A DNA stretch of 38,150 nucleotides from an uncultured Christensenellaceae bacterium (lineage in GTDB: Bacteria; Bacillota; Clostridia; Christensenellales; Borkfalkiaceae), in the NCBI GenBank assembly GCA_910586825.1, contig CAJUJF010000016.1:1-38150 (forward strand). The letters run 5' to 3'. The notes under the pieces were generated by a model. The model had not been told where the DNA came from and ran no database searches. It was given only the letters and a program-made list of their open reading frames with translations. The position numbers and the translations under genes are program-made. This document shows positions 22,154 to 31,280 of the stretch, piece after piece. Each line of letters starts with the position of its first letter. The stretch's first letter is position 1.

Positions 22154-23517
22154 GAAAACAGCGCGTTTTTGTCTTCGATCAACCGCCGAATTTTATTTAA
22201 GTATGTCGGAATATCTTTCGGAGAGCCGATCCGCTCGATCCTGCCTTCGCCCAGAAACGTACGCTTCGTGATCGCGTTCGCGCCGACTGCAAGATTGTCG
22301 GCGGATTCTTCCATCACATCGATATTGTAAACCGAAGCGTATCCTCTTTTCGTCCAGCCCACGTTTTCGTGCGCGCCCGCCATGTACTTCTGACGATACA
22401 GATAATAGGGTTCATAGCCCACCCGCGTAAGCGTATCCCGCGAAAAAGAAATCATTTCGGCAAGATTCTCTTCGGAAAGCGAAGTCGCCTCCTCTTTGAG
22501 CTTTGCGCCTTTTTTCAGGCAAAGCGTATGTACGGTGACGTTTTCGGGGTTAAGCGAAACCGCCTTTTCCACGCTGCCGCGAAACTCTTCGAAACTCTCT
22601 CCCGTGAGCCCCGCGATCAGATCGCAATTTACGGTAAAGCCGAAGGGTTCGGCAAGACGGAACGCCTCTTCTACCTGCGCGGCGGTATGGCTTCTGCCGA
22701 TCGCCCGCAGCGTACGGTCGGAAAAACTCTGCGCGTTGATGCAGATACGCGTTACCCCGTAATCTTTGCAGAGCTGTAATTTTTCGCGCGTGAACACGTC
22801 GGGACGCCCCGCCTCCACGGTATATTCGCACCCGTTCGTATACAGCGGCGCGATCGCGTCGAACACCTGTTTCAGCTCTTCCGTTTCGAGCGCAAACGGC
22901 GTGCCGCCGCCGACGTATACCGAACGCAAATTCCGGATCAACGGCTTTGCCGCTTCGAGTTCCGCTTTCAGCGCGTTCAGATAATCGGGAAGATACCGTC
23001 TCGTTTTCTCGATCGGCGCCGTGACGAAGGAACAGTACACGCATTTCGTGGGACAGAAAGGCAGGGATACGAACAGATCGCAGTTGCCCTCTTTCCGCTC
23101 GTAAACGCCGCGCTGACCTTCGATCGTGCGCGCGACAAGCGCGATATTCTCTTCGCTTACGCCCATGCCGCGGAACAGCGGTTCGAACGGACGCCCGTTT
23201 TCCAACTCGGCATAGGCAAGTCGGGTGGGACGGATTCCCGTCAGCGCGCCCCAAGGAAGCGTTTTGCCGTAGTATTCGGAAAGGACGCGGTAAAGCCCGA
23301 GTTTCGCGTACCGTTTATAAAGGCTTTTGAACACAAGTCCTTCGCCTTCGCCCGCGTATTCGGAAACGACCGTCTTCCCGTCGATTGTAAACGCGTTGCA
23401 AAACTTCCCTTCCCGATAGCCGCCTTCGTGAACGATCGGAAGGGCTTCCGCGCCCGCAAACAGACGCACGACGTCCATCAGTTCGGGGATCATCCATTCG
23501 CAATTCGAAATCATCAT
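22150..23517 (-). CDS. hemZ: HemZ-type coproporphyrinogen dehydrogenase-like radical SAM protein
   Basis: This 455-residue radical SAM protein belongs to the HemN/HemZ group. The N-terminal extension (1-145) contains GKTLPWGALTGIRPTRLAY, typical of the clostridial HemZ type. The cluster motif is C155-PTK-C159-VY-C162, followed by the conserved GGGTP. HemZ names come from oxygen-independent coproporphyrinogen oxidation. Members in anaerobes without haem synthesis may act differently, and no other haem genes are in the window. It overlaps the upstream hydrolase by ATGA, so the two are translationally coupled. A second ATG one codon in is possible. Confidence 0.85.
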   Translation of the reverse strand: MMISNCEWMIPELMDVVRLFAGAEALPIVHEGGYREGKFCNAFTIDGKTVVSEYAGEGEGLVFKSLYKRYAKLGLYRVLSEYYGKTLPWGALTGIRPTRLAYAELENGRPFEPLFRGMGVSEENIALVARTIEGQRGVYERKEGNCDLFVSLPFCPTKCVYCSFVTAPIEKTRRYLPDYLNALKAELEAAKPLIRNLRSVYVGGGTPFALETEELKQVFDAIAPLYTNGCEYTVEAGRPDVFTREKLQLCKDYGVTRICINAQSFSDRTLRAIGRSHTAAQVEEAFRLAEPFGFTVNCDLIAGLTGESFEEFRGSVEKAVSLNPENVTVHTLCLKKGAKLKEEATSLSEENLAEMISFSRDTLTRVGYEPYYLYRQKYMAGAHENVGWTKRGYASVYNIDVMEESADNLAVGANAITKRTFLGEGRIERIGSPKDIPTYLNKIRRLIEDKNALFS

Positions 23518-24122
23518 GCGCGCACATACCCGTTGTTTTTTCTTTCAAAGTCCAGCGTCGTATCCTCGCCGTGACCGGAATATATCCGATAATCGCCCGA
23601 AAGCGCGTACAGCTTCCGCACGCTTTCGATCAATGCGTTCGCGCTCCCCGTCGGAAGATCCGTTCGCCCGACGCCGCCCGCAAACAGCGTGTCGCCCGTG
23701 AACAGCGCGTCGCCGACAAGATAACACGCGCCGGACGCGGTGTGTCCCGCCGTCGCGACCGCCCGAAATTCCATTCCGCACAGTTCGGCGGTCTCCCCGT
23801 CTTGCAACGTAAAATCCACCCTGAACGGAGGCACTTTGCCGAAGCCGAACGCCTCCGCCATATTGTCTCTGCCGAGCGCAAGTTTTTCTTCCCCCGCAAG
23901 ACAGCCGATCTTCGCGCCCGCCGCCTGCAAGGCGGCGCACCCGCCGATATGATCGAAATGCCCGTGCGTGAGCAAGACGTATTTGACAATCAGTCCGCGC
24001 CTGGTCGCCTCGTCCGAGACCCGCGGCTGCGCGGGATCGATGCAGACGGCGTTTTTGCCGTCTGCGGTAATCAGATAACTGTTCGAAGCAAATCCCCTGG
24101 GATAAATTTTATAAACTTCCAT
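23514..24122 (-). CDS. MBL-fold hydrolase, glyoxalase II-like (YqgX type)
   Basis: This 202-residue metallo-beta-lactamase-fold enzyme has the metal motif H53-G-H55-F-D57-H58 (LTHGHFDHIGG), TAGHTASGA, FTGDTLFAGGVGRTDL and SGHGEDTTLDFERKNN. Together these give the two-metal site of the hydroxyacylglutathione hydrolase-like group. It probably cleaves a thioester or related ester; the physiological substrate is unknown. It follows rel by about 20 bases and overlaps hemZ by 4. The rel-MBL-hemZ order recurs in Clostridia. Confidence 0.88.
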   Translation of the reverse strand: MEVYKIYPRGFASNSYLITADGKNAVCIDPAQPRVSDEATRRGLIVKYVLLTHGHFDHIGGCAALQAAGAKIGCLAGEEKLALGRDNMAEAFGFGKVPPFRVDFTLQDGETAELCGMEFRAVATAGHTASGACYLVGDALFTGDTLFAGGVGRTDLPTGSANALIESVRKLYALSGDYRIYSGHGEDTTLDFERKNNGYVRA

Positions 24123-24143
24123 AACGGTACTCTTATCGCGAAA

Positions 24144-26273
24144 TCAGTTCGAAGTCCTGCGCACGTCCAAAATCTTGGCGTGAGCTTTGATCTTGTTGAT
24201 CAGAATTTCCACGTCGTGACGGTTGGTGAGCGAAACGGTCACGTCCACGATCGCGGAACCGTTTTTGTCGTATCTGCCGTTGATCGAAGTGATTTCGAGT
24301 TTCATTTCGGCAACGCTGCCGGAAATCGCGGAGAGCGCCGCGCCCTGATCCTCCGCCATGACCACGACCGCCGCCTTGAATTTCGCGCCCGGTTCGTCCT
24401 CGATCCATTCGGCGGGTTGCAGACGGCCTTCGTCCGCATTCTTCAAATTGGGGCAGTCCTTGCGGTGTACGACGATGCCTCTTCCGCGCGAGACGAACCC
24501 CACGATCTCGTCGCCGGGGACGGGCGAACAGCAGCCTGCAAAGGAAACGAGAAGTCCCGTTGTCCCTTTGATCGTGACGGACCCCTTTACCGTACGCTTG
24601 AACGGCTGTTGCACGGGAAGCTGATGCGGCACTTCTTTGCGGTAGTAGTCCATCAGCTTGAAGATGATCTGATTGATGGTAATCGCGCCGTAACCGAGCG
24701 CGGAGAACATTTCGTCGGGCGAGTCGAAAGACAGCCGTTCGGAAATGAGTTTAAAGCTGTCCGTCGTCAGGATCTGCGAAAGATTGTACCCCCGCCGTTT
24801 CGCGGCTTCTTCGAGCATGCTCTTGCCGAGACGGATGTTCTCTTCTTTCATCTCCTTGCGGTAGAACGATTTGATCTTCGCCCGGGCGGAAGAGGATTTG
24901 ATAAATTTCAGCCAATCGCGCGAAGGCCCTTTGCTGTTGGGGGATGTGATGATCTCCACCACGTCGCCGAGTTCGAGCTGGGAATTGAGCGGCACGATCT
25001 TGCCGTTCACCTTTGCGCCCGTGCATTTATTCCCGACTTCGGAGTGAATGGCATACGCAAAATCAACGGGCGTCGCGCCCTTGGGAAGAGAGATGACTTT
25101 GCTCTGCGGCGTGAATACCAGAAGCTCGCTGCTGTATAGCTCGCCCTTTACCGTATCCATAAACTCTTTCGAGTCCTTTAACCCGCCCTGCAACTCCATC
25201 ACTTCGCGGATCCACGCCATGCGCTCGTCGAAGGACGTTTCGGTATCACGCTGTTCTTTGTACTTCCAATGCGCCGCGATTCCGTATTCTGCGGTGCGGT
25301 GCATCTCTTCCGTACGGATCTGAATTTCGAACGGCTGTCCGAAATTGGTGACGACCGTCGTATGCAGCGACTGGTACAGGTTGAGCTTGGGCGTTGCGAT
25401 ATAATCCTTGATCCGCATTGGCACGGGCTTCCATTTTTTATGAATCTTCCCGAACACCTCGTAACATTCGTCTACCGTGCCGACGATGACGCGCACCGCG
25501 GTCAAATCATAGATCTGCTCGATCGTCTTGTGCTTTTCTTTCATCTTTTTGTAGATGGAATAGAAATGCTTGGGACGGCCGAACACTTCGCCGCGGATCC
25601 CCGATTCGGTGAGGATCCCGTTGATCTCTTCCACGACGAAATCGACGAAGCGGTTGCGCTCTTCGAGTTTGAGATGAATGTTCTCGACGAGGTATTCGAA
25701 CGCGGCGGGATCGAGGTATTTCAGGCACAGATCTTCGAGTTCGCACTTGACCTGCGAAATACCGAGTCTGCCCGCGATGGGCGTGTAAATATCCAGCGTC
25801 TCGCGCGCCATCTTGCGCTGGCGTTCTTCGGAAAGATAGTTCAAAGAACGCATGTTGTGCAAACGGTCGGCGAGCTTGATGATGATGACGCGAATGTCTT
25901 TCGCCATCGCGATAAAGATCTTGCGGAAGTTTTCCGCCTCTTCTTCTTCCTGAGATTTGAATACGATCTTGTCGAGCTTGGTGACCCCTTCCACGAGCGA
26001 GAGCACTTCGTCGCCGAATTCGCGGCGGATATCCTCCGCCGTCGCGCTCGTGTCCTCGATGACATCGTGCAACAGCGCGGCGGCGATCGTTCCCGCGTTC
26101 AGACCGAGTTCGACGAGGATCTCCGCAACCGCGCAGGGGTGGATAAAATACGGCTCCCCCGAAGCGCGCTTTTGATTTTCGTGCGCGGATTTTGCAAAAT
26201 CGTATGCGCGCAAAAGCATATCGCGGTCTTCGCCCGTATAATGTTCGTAAATCCTCATGAGAATGGCTTCCAT
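24144..26273 (-). CDS. rel: Bifunctional (p)ppGpp synthetase/hydrolase Rel
   Basis: This 709-residue stringent-response enzyme makes and degrades (p)ppGpp. The hydrolase HD domain (about 25-150) has the intact motif HDVIEDT at 69-75, so hydrolysis is likely. The synthetase domain (about 220-340) includes RIKDYIATPKLNLYQSLHTTV. TGS (SLPKGATPVDFAYAIHSEVG), helical, zinc-finger-like (FAGCCSPVPGDEIVGF) and C-terminal ACT domains follow. ATG 26273 has GGAGG 6 bases upstream, inside the end of recJ. The genes are separated by only one base. Confidence 0.97.
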   Translation of the reverse strand: MEAILMRIYEHYTGEDRDMLLRAYDFAKSAHENQKRASGEPYFIHPCAVAEILVELGLNAGTIAAALLHDVIEDTSATAEDIRREFGDEVLSLVEGVTKLDKIVFKSQEEEEAENFRKIFIAMAKDIRVIIIKLADRLHNMRSLNYLSEERQRKMARETLDIYTPIAGRLGISQVKCELEDLCLKYLDPAAFEYLVENIHLKLEERNRFVDFVVEEINGILTESGIRGEVFGRPKHFYSIYKKMKEKHKTIEQIYDLTAVRVIVGTVDECYEVFGKIHKKWKPVPMRIKDYIATPKLNLYQSLHTTVVTNFGQPFEIQIRTEEMHRTAEYGIAAHWKYKEQRDTETSFDERMAWIREVMELQGGLKDSKEFMDTVKGELYSSELLVFTPQSKVISLPKGATPVDFAYAIHSEVGNKCTGAKVNGKIVPLNSQLELGDVVEIITSPNSKGPSRDWLKFIKSSSARAKIKSFYRKEMKEENIRLGKSMLEEAAKRRGYNLSQILTTDSFKLISERLSFDSPDEMFSALGYGAITINQIIFKLMDYYRKEVPHQLPVQQPFKRTVKGSVTIKGTTGLLVSFAGCCSPVPGDEIVGFVSRGRGIVVHRKDCPNLKNADEGRLQPAEWIEDEPGAKFKAAVVVMAEDQGAALSAISGSVAEMKLEITSINGRYDKNGSAIVDVTVSLTNRHDVEILINKIKAHAKILDVRRTSN

Positions 26274-26274
26274 G

Positions 26275-28557
26275 CTACGCCTCCTTCACCGCACGGTAGA
26301 TCGCCGAATCGTTCAGATCGGTTTTTTTGCCGCGTATGACCGACAGCCGACCGCCGCGGATTTCGATGAGACCGAGTTCGCGGAACACCGCAAGCGCGAA
26401 TATCCGCTGAACGGACGGAACGGGAATATCCTTCATCGCGCGCGCGGCTTCGGCAAGCGTTTCCCCGACGAACGCGCCCTCGTACCTTTTCAGCGCCGCG
26501 AAGACGCCGAGCAGACTTTCCCGCGACGCGTCCACCCCCCAGGGCGCGCCCGCGTCCGCGCGATAGACGCGCGCGTTGCCCGTCTCGATCCCGCCCGCGG
26601 GCGAATCGAGGAATACGATCTCGCGGTACGCCGAAAGATCGGTGTCGGGATCGGGCGCGACGAGCACCGCGTTCTCCACGTTGCCCGAAGAGAGACGGAA
26701 CGCCTCCGGTTCCAGATCCGCGAGCGCGGGAAATTTCCCCGCCGTAGAACGGTCGTAACAGACGGCGCATAGCCCGTATGCGGAATCCGCGATCCGCCGC
26801 GAAAGAAATTCGTCGAGCGCCGCGCGATCCATGACTTCGGCGGAAGCGGCGGGCAGAGCCGCGGCAAGCAATCTGTTTTCGAACATATCTTCTTCGACGC
26901 GCACGCCGCTCTTTCCGTCGCAAACGACCGTGCGCACGAAGCCTTTCAAATACTCTTTTCCGCGGAACGAGGAGACGTTGTAATCGAACACGATCGTCTT
27001 TTTCAAATCGCTCTTCAACACCTTTAAATTCTTGCTTCCGTTAAAACACATCAGGTCGAGACGGTCGACGGAGAGCGAGATATGCGGCGAAGCGGGCTTT
27101 ACGGGCGCGGCGTCCGTTTCCGCGGCATGCAGGACGAACTGAGGACGGCGGTTGCCGATGCCGAAGGGTTCGAGCATGTCGATCTCGCGCGCGACCCGCC
27201 AAAAATCCTTCGCCTCGCCGCTCACGGGGATCGCGGGCGAAAAATCCGCGCGATCGTAATGCGAGCCGAGATATTCGTCGAGGGCGTTTTTCAGCGCCTC
27301 GAAATTCTCTGCTTTTACGTTGACGCCCGCCGCCTGCGAATGCCCTCCGAATTCCTCGATGTACTGCGAACAGGCTTTCAGCGCGTCGAAGATATTCACG
27401 TTTTCCACGCTGCGCGCGCTTCCGCGCAACATGTCTCCGTTTTTCACGAATAGAAGAGCGGGACGCGAAAACTGTTCCACCATGCGCGCCGCGACGATAC
27501 CGACCATTCCCGTATTCCAATTTTCGCCGGCAAGCATCACGACGTTCTTGTACGCGCCTTCCGCATAGACTTCCCGAAGCGCCTGTTCGTACAGCCCGTC
27601 GCAATACCGCTGACGGGTCGCGTTGTATTCGTTCAGCTCTTTCGCAAGCGCGGCGATCGTCTCCGCGTCCTCCGAAAGAAACATTTCCAACGCCGCGCGC
27701 GCATTGCCCATACGTCCCGCGGCGTTGATGCGCGGCGCCACGGTAAACGCAAGCGTCTGCGCGGTGAGTTCGTTCTGTTTGCCGAGCAACGCGGCGAGCG
27801 CGGGGCGGCAGTTTTTCCGCATCAGATTCAGTCCTTCCGCAACGATGTCGCGGTTTTCCCCCAAAAGCGGAACGCTGTCCGCAACGGTCGAGAGGGCGGC
27901 GAAATCGATCAGATCCATCGCCCGATCGCCGATCAGCGCGCAGGCGAGCTTGAACGCGACGCCCGCGCCGCAGAGGTTGTCGTAAGGATAATCGTCTTTC
28001 AGCTTGGGGTTCACGACGATACAGTCGGGCAGTTCGTCGGGTAATTCGTGGTGATCGGTCACGATCACGTAAGCGCCCTGCTCTTTAATATATTCGACTT
28101 CTCTGCGATTGGAAATACCGCAATCGACGGTAATAATGAGATCGGGCAGAAATTCGTCGAAAATTTTATCGATTGCGGCAACGCTCATGCCGTAACCGTC
28201 CGTGCGTTCGGGGATATATAAATACGGCTCGATCCCGTAACGGGAGAGCGCGCGGGCGGCGATCGCCGTCGCGCCGATCCCGTCTGCGTCGTAATCGCCG
28301 AACACCGCGACCCGCCATTCTTCTTCGCGCGCGCGCGCGAGCAGTTCCGTCGCCTCTTTCATGCCGCGCATTAAAAAGGGAGATAAAAAATGTTTCCGCG
28401 ACGGGTGCAGAAATTCGTACGCCTTTTCCGGAGTATCGTTTCCGCGCGCGTAGAGAATGCCCGCCGTCGTCTCGGTGATGCCGAGTTCGCCCGCAAGCCG
28501 CGCGACGGCGCGCTCCTCTTCCGGAGTGAATTCATATTCGCGTACGATCTTTCTCAT
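26275..28557 (-). CDS. recJ: Single-strand DNA exonuclease RecJ
   Basis: This protein of about 760 residues is a DHH-family 5'-3' ssDNA exonuclease in recombination and mismatch repair. Motifs: GDYDADGIGATA, VDCGISNRREVEYIKEQGAYVIVTDHHELPDELP, and the DHHA1-like region with FGGHSQAAGVNV. The long C-terminal part, about 200 residues, is less conserved, as in other Firmicutes RecJ proteins. ATG 28557 is chosen over TTG 28569, which lies on the GGAGG. The spacing of 12 from the ribosome site is rather long. It heads the recJ-rel-MBL-hemZ cluster. Confidence 0.95.
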   Translation of the reverse strand: MRKIVREYEFTPEEERAVARLAGELGITETTAGILYARGNDTPEKAYEFLHPSRKHFLSPFLMRGMKEATELLARAREEEWRVAVFGDYDADGIGATAIAARALSRYGIEPYLYIPERTDGYGMSVAAIDKIFDEFLPDLIITVDCGISNRREVEYIKEQGAYVIVTDHHELPDELPDCIVVNPKLKDDYPYDNLCGAGVAFKLACALIGDRAMDLIDFAALSTVADSVPLLGENRDIVAEGLNLMRKNCRPALAALLGKQNELTAQTLAFTVAPRINAAGRMGNARAALEMFLSEDAETIAALAKELNEYNATRQRYCDGLYEQALREVYAEGAYKNVVMLAGENWNTGMVGIVAARMVEQFSRPALLFVKNGDMLRGSARSVENVNIFDALKACSQYIEEFGGHSQAAGVNVKAENFEALKNALDEYLGSHYDRADFSPAIPVSGEAKDFWRVAREIDMLEPFGIGNRRPQFVLHAAETDAAPVKPASPHISLSVDRLDLMCFNGSKNLKVLKSDLKKTIVFDYNVSSFRGKEYLKGFVRTVVCDGKSGVRVEEDMFENRLLAAALPAASAEVMDRAALDEFLSRRIADSAYGLCAVCYDRSTAGKFPALADLEPEAFRLSSGNVENAVLVAPDPDTDLSAYREIVFLDSPAGGIETGNARVYRADAGAPWGVDASRESLLGVFAALKRYEGAFVGETLAEAARAMKDIPVPSVQRIFALAVFRELGLIEIRGGRLSVIRGKKTDLNDSAIYRAVKEA

Positions 28558-28598
28558 CTGAAAACGCAACCTCCTTCGCTTCGCGAAAAAATACCGAA

Positions 28599-28624
28599 AA
28601 CGGCGGGATCTCTTTCCCGCCGCT
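28599..28624 (-). terminator. secF-recJ intergenic terminator
   Basis: GCGGCGGGA and TCCCGCCGT pair on the minus strand around AAGAGA, followed by a short interrupted T-run. Partial read-through into recJ is possible, since I see no strong recJ promoter. Confidence 0.65.
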
Positions 28625-28638
28625 TTTTGAATTTTTTA

Positions 28639-29661
28639 TCAGTCCTTATTTTCTTTTTCGGCTTTCGGCTTTCCCGCATAATTTTTTTTGCGGTTGGCTT
28701 TCATCCGGTCGAACGCGGCTTTCACGGGAACGTGAAGCGCGGGCCCGAAGAATATCGAAGAATACGACGCCGCCGCAACGGGGATCAACGCCGACAGCAG
28801 GAAGAGCCGTACGCCCGCCGTTGCAAAGCCGCCGCAAACGGCAAGAACGACCGCAAGCGCAATCACGACGCCGATCACGTATTTCCGCGCAGTACGGGAG
28901 GACTGTTCCACCGCGTCGTCTGCGGAAAGCGCCGCGTAAGAGGGATCTTTGAAATTCTCCCGCATCTTCATGCACTGCAACAGCCAAATCAAGAGTGAAA
29001 CGATCGCCGCGACCGCCGCAAACAGCAACGGCGCGAACGCATAAACGGGAATCCGCGTGATCGCAAAGAACGCGAGCGTGAGAAGCACGGCGTTTACGCC
29101 GTTCGTAAGCCCCGTCAACGCGGCGGCGACGCCGAAACGAACGCCGATGTAGACGAAAGCGACGACCGCGCCCACCGCGAGCCCGACGGCGCCGCGCCAG
29201 ATCGCTTCGTAAAAAGTTCTGCCTTCGCCCGCATGGACGTTGACGAAAATCTCCGCCGAAGAAGGAAGCCGACCGTCTTTGAGCGCTTCGCTTACCACGG
29301 TTTTGAGCGCGCTCCCTGCGGCTTGTATCGCCTCGTCGGAAACGGACGGCGAAAACGAATAGACGAGTTTGATATTGCCGGTTTCGCTGCCGCTGTTGGA
29401 ATCGACTTCTTTGACCGCTTCGAACGCCGTAACTTTAAGCCCCTGCGCCTTAAACGTATCGTTGCAGGTTTTCTTTAAAGTATCTACGGCGTCGGTCGTG
29501 ATATCCGTCACGACGTCGTACTGAACTTCCACCGATTTATAATCCGTTTTCTCGGCGGAACGGTTGAATCCCAGCAGACAGAACAGCACGATCCCCGCAA
29601 TAATGATGACCGAGGAAATCGCAATCCAGACGGATAAAAGCTTAACGGGACGTTTAGTCAT
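28639..29661 (-). CDS. secF: Divergent SecF-like translocase subunit
   Basis: This 340-residue protein has one N-terminal membrane segment, a periplasmic-type domain (about 40-145), then five membrane segments, the SecF layout. Matches include YIGVRFG, a C-terminal SYSSIFFGPALH (family TYSSIFIAPPL) and SSRTARK in place of the LSRT region. The family's TM motif NDTVVVFDRIREN reads LIWLLQCMKMREN, so both Asp are gone. The HD in ALLHDVLIT is replaced by NG. SecDF normally uses proton flow to complete protein export. ATG 29661 overlaps the secD stop and has AGGAGG upstream. The identity rests on position, topology and partial motif matches. Confidence 0.75.
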   Translation of the reverse strand: MTKRPVKLLSVWIAISSVIIIAGIVLFCLLGFNRSAEKTDYKSVEVQYDVVTDITTDAVDTLKKTCNDTFKAQGLKVTAFEAVKEVDSNSGSETGNIKLVYSFSPSVSDEAIQAAGSALKTVVSEALKDGRLPSSAEIFVNVHAGEGRTFYEAIWRGAVGLAVGAVVAFVYIGVRFGVAAALTGLTNGVNAVLLTLAFFAITRIPVYAFAPLLFAAVAAIVSLLIWLLQCMKMRENFKDPSYAALSADDAVEQSSRTARKYVIGVVIALAVVLAVCGGFATAGVRLFLLSALIPVAAASYSSIFFGPALHVPVKAAFDRMKANRKKNYAGKPKAEKENKD

Positions 29662-31162
29662 CGTCTTCGACCTCCTCTCTTTTGAAATTGCAGAACGCGC
29701 CTTTGTTCTTGGAACAGGCAATCATGATCGCCCACATGAAGCGGGTAAGCCCGATCGTCGCAAGTCCGGAGAACACGACGCCGAGACCGAACACGAACGC
29801 AAACGCGCTCAGATTCGTCAACGCGATGCCGTACACGATAAAGCTCAGCGCGGCGAGCACGAGATGAACGTCGATCAAATGCCACATACTGCGCTTGTAA
29901 GCGTTTTTGACGGAAGAGGAAATCGTCTTGCCGAGCGCGTATTCCCCTCTCGCCTTTTCGAATACGAAGGCGTTGCAGACGCAGAACACAAGGGACGCGA
30001 GCATAAACGCCAAAAACGTCTCCGTGCTGATATACGCGAACGGAATGGACCAGACGCAGAGGATCATGACGAACAGGAAAATGAGATACGAATACAGATG
30101 CGCGAACGCGAGACGGCGGTAACGGACGAAGAAGAACGCCGCCATCGCAACGAAGCAAATGCCGTACGCGATATACATGGCGTAGAGCGCGTTGCTGCCG
30201 TAAAGCGCTTCGTGGAAATAGGATTCGCCCAACGTGAGTTCGAGCGTGTCCTCCGAAAATTCGTAACGCAGCGCGGTGTTGATCGCCTCCGCGCAGATCT
30301 TGGCGGATTCCGCCGAATAGGAACCGCTGATGTAGAGAGAAGACTGATCGAGCGCTTCGCTCACGGAAAGCGGGATCACCGAATTTTCGCCGATCATGAA
30401 ATAGAGCGTGTTTCCCGATCCGCTCGACGCTTCCGCCGTCGCGGCGGCGATCTCCTCTCTCCCGAGCGAAGTGAAATTGATGACCACGTACACCGTTCCG
30501 TCGGCGGCCGTGCGGGAAGACGCGCCTTTGAGGTAATCGCGGATGGTCTTGTTCGTACGCGCGGGAAGCACCGTCGAGGCGCTGTCCGCCGCAGTGCCGT
30601 AACGCACCGTAACTTCGCCCATGTAGGCGTTGCAAACGAACGCATACAGTTCGTTCGTCATCAGATCTTTGGGTAAAAACGCGCCGACGGTGTATTCGTC
30701 GCGGATCTCGAAACGAACGCCGTCTTTTTTAATCGCCGCGAAACGCTTTTCAAGCAGCGCGACGGTATTGGAAAATTCCGTTTTAAACGCGTCGGACGGC
30801 TCGTTGCTGTCGCCGGTGCCGCAGACTTCGTCTTTTTCCAGATACAGATTGCCGTACTTTACGTATTTTGCGGCGTATTCGTCCTTTTCTTCCTGTTCGA
30901 GGTAAGACGCATAGTTGTCCTCGAAAACTTTCTCCGATATCACGCCCTCGGGATAATAGACGGCGGAATAACCGCCGCCGAGATACCCGTCGGACCCGTA
31001 GGGCGCGCCGAGATCGGCATCCTTGGCAGTCATGCGGAGAATGGAATTGAACGTATGCAGATCGTTCGTTCCGTAAGAAAACGACACGGTGCATACAAAG
31101 CAGAGCGCGGCAATCAGCAACGTAAACAATGCGATGCAGATCGCCGATTTGATCTTGCCCAT
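29654..31162 (-). CDS. secD: Divergent SecD-like translocase subunit
   Basis: This is a 502-residue protein with an N-terminal membrane segment (9-30), a large external domain to about 325, and five C-terminal membrane segments. The P1-like part (VYVVINFTSLGREEIAAATAE, LYISGSYSAESAKICAEAINTAL, ELTLGESYFHEAL) and the TM part (NAFVFEKARGEYALGKTISSSVKNAYKRSMWHLIDVHLV) align with SecD. The motif VDANVLIFER reads CVCNAFVFEK, so the key Asp is replaced. GGAGG precedes the start. It lies downstream of scfB and upstream of secF, the expected clostridial order. Confidence 0.78.
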   Translation of the reverse strand: MGKIKSAICIALFTLLIAALCFVCTVSFSYGTNDLHTFNSILRMTAKDADLGAPYGSDGYLGGGYSAVYYPEGVISEKVFEDNYASYLEQEEKDEYAAKYVKYGNLYLEKDEVCGTGDSNEPSDAFKTEFSNTVALLEKRFAAIKKDGVRFEIRDEYTVGAFLPKDLMTNELYAFVCNAYMGEVTVRYGTAADSASTVLPARTNKTIRDYLKGASSRTAADGTVYVVINFTSLGREEIAAATAEASSGSGNTLYFMIGENSVIPLSVSEALDQSSLYISGSYSAESAKICAEAINTALRYEFSEDTLELTLGESYFHEALYGSNALYAMYIAYGICFVAMAAFFFVRYRRLAFAHLYSYLIFLFVMILCVWSIPFAYISTETFLAFMLASLVFCVCNAFVFEKARGEYALGKTISSSVKNAYKRSMWHLIDVHLVLAALSFIVYGIALTNLSAFAFVFGLGVVFSGLATIGLTRFMWAIMIACSKNKGAFCNFKREEVEDDD

Positions 31163-31220
31163 TGATCCCTCCTATTTCAATCGGTCGGAACTCCGAACCC
31201 GGAAAATTCTCACTCCAATC

Positions 31221-31249
31221 ATTATATATAAAACTTGCGCGTCCGTCAA
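31221..31249 (-). promoter_or_regulatory. secD-secF promoter
   Basis: Minus strand: TTGACG (31244-31249), a 17-base spacer, TATAAT (31221-31226). Confidence 0.75.
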
Positions 31250-31280
31250 GCCGAAACGCGCCGTTTTTTCCGTTTTTCGC

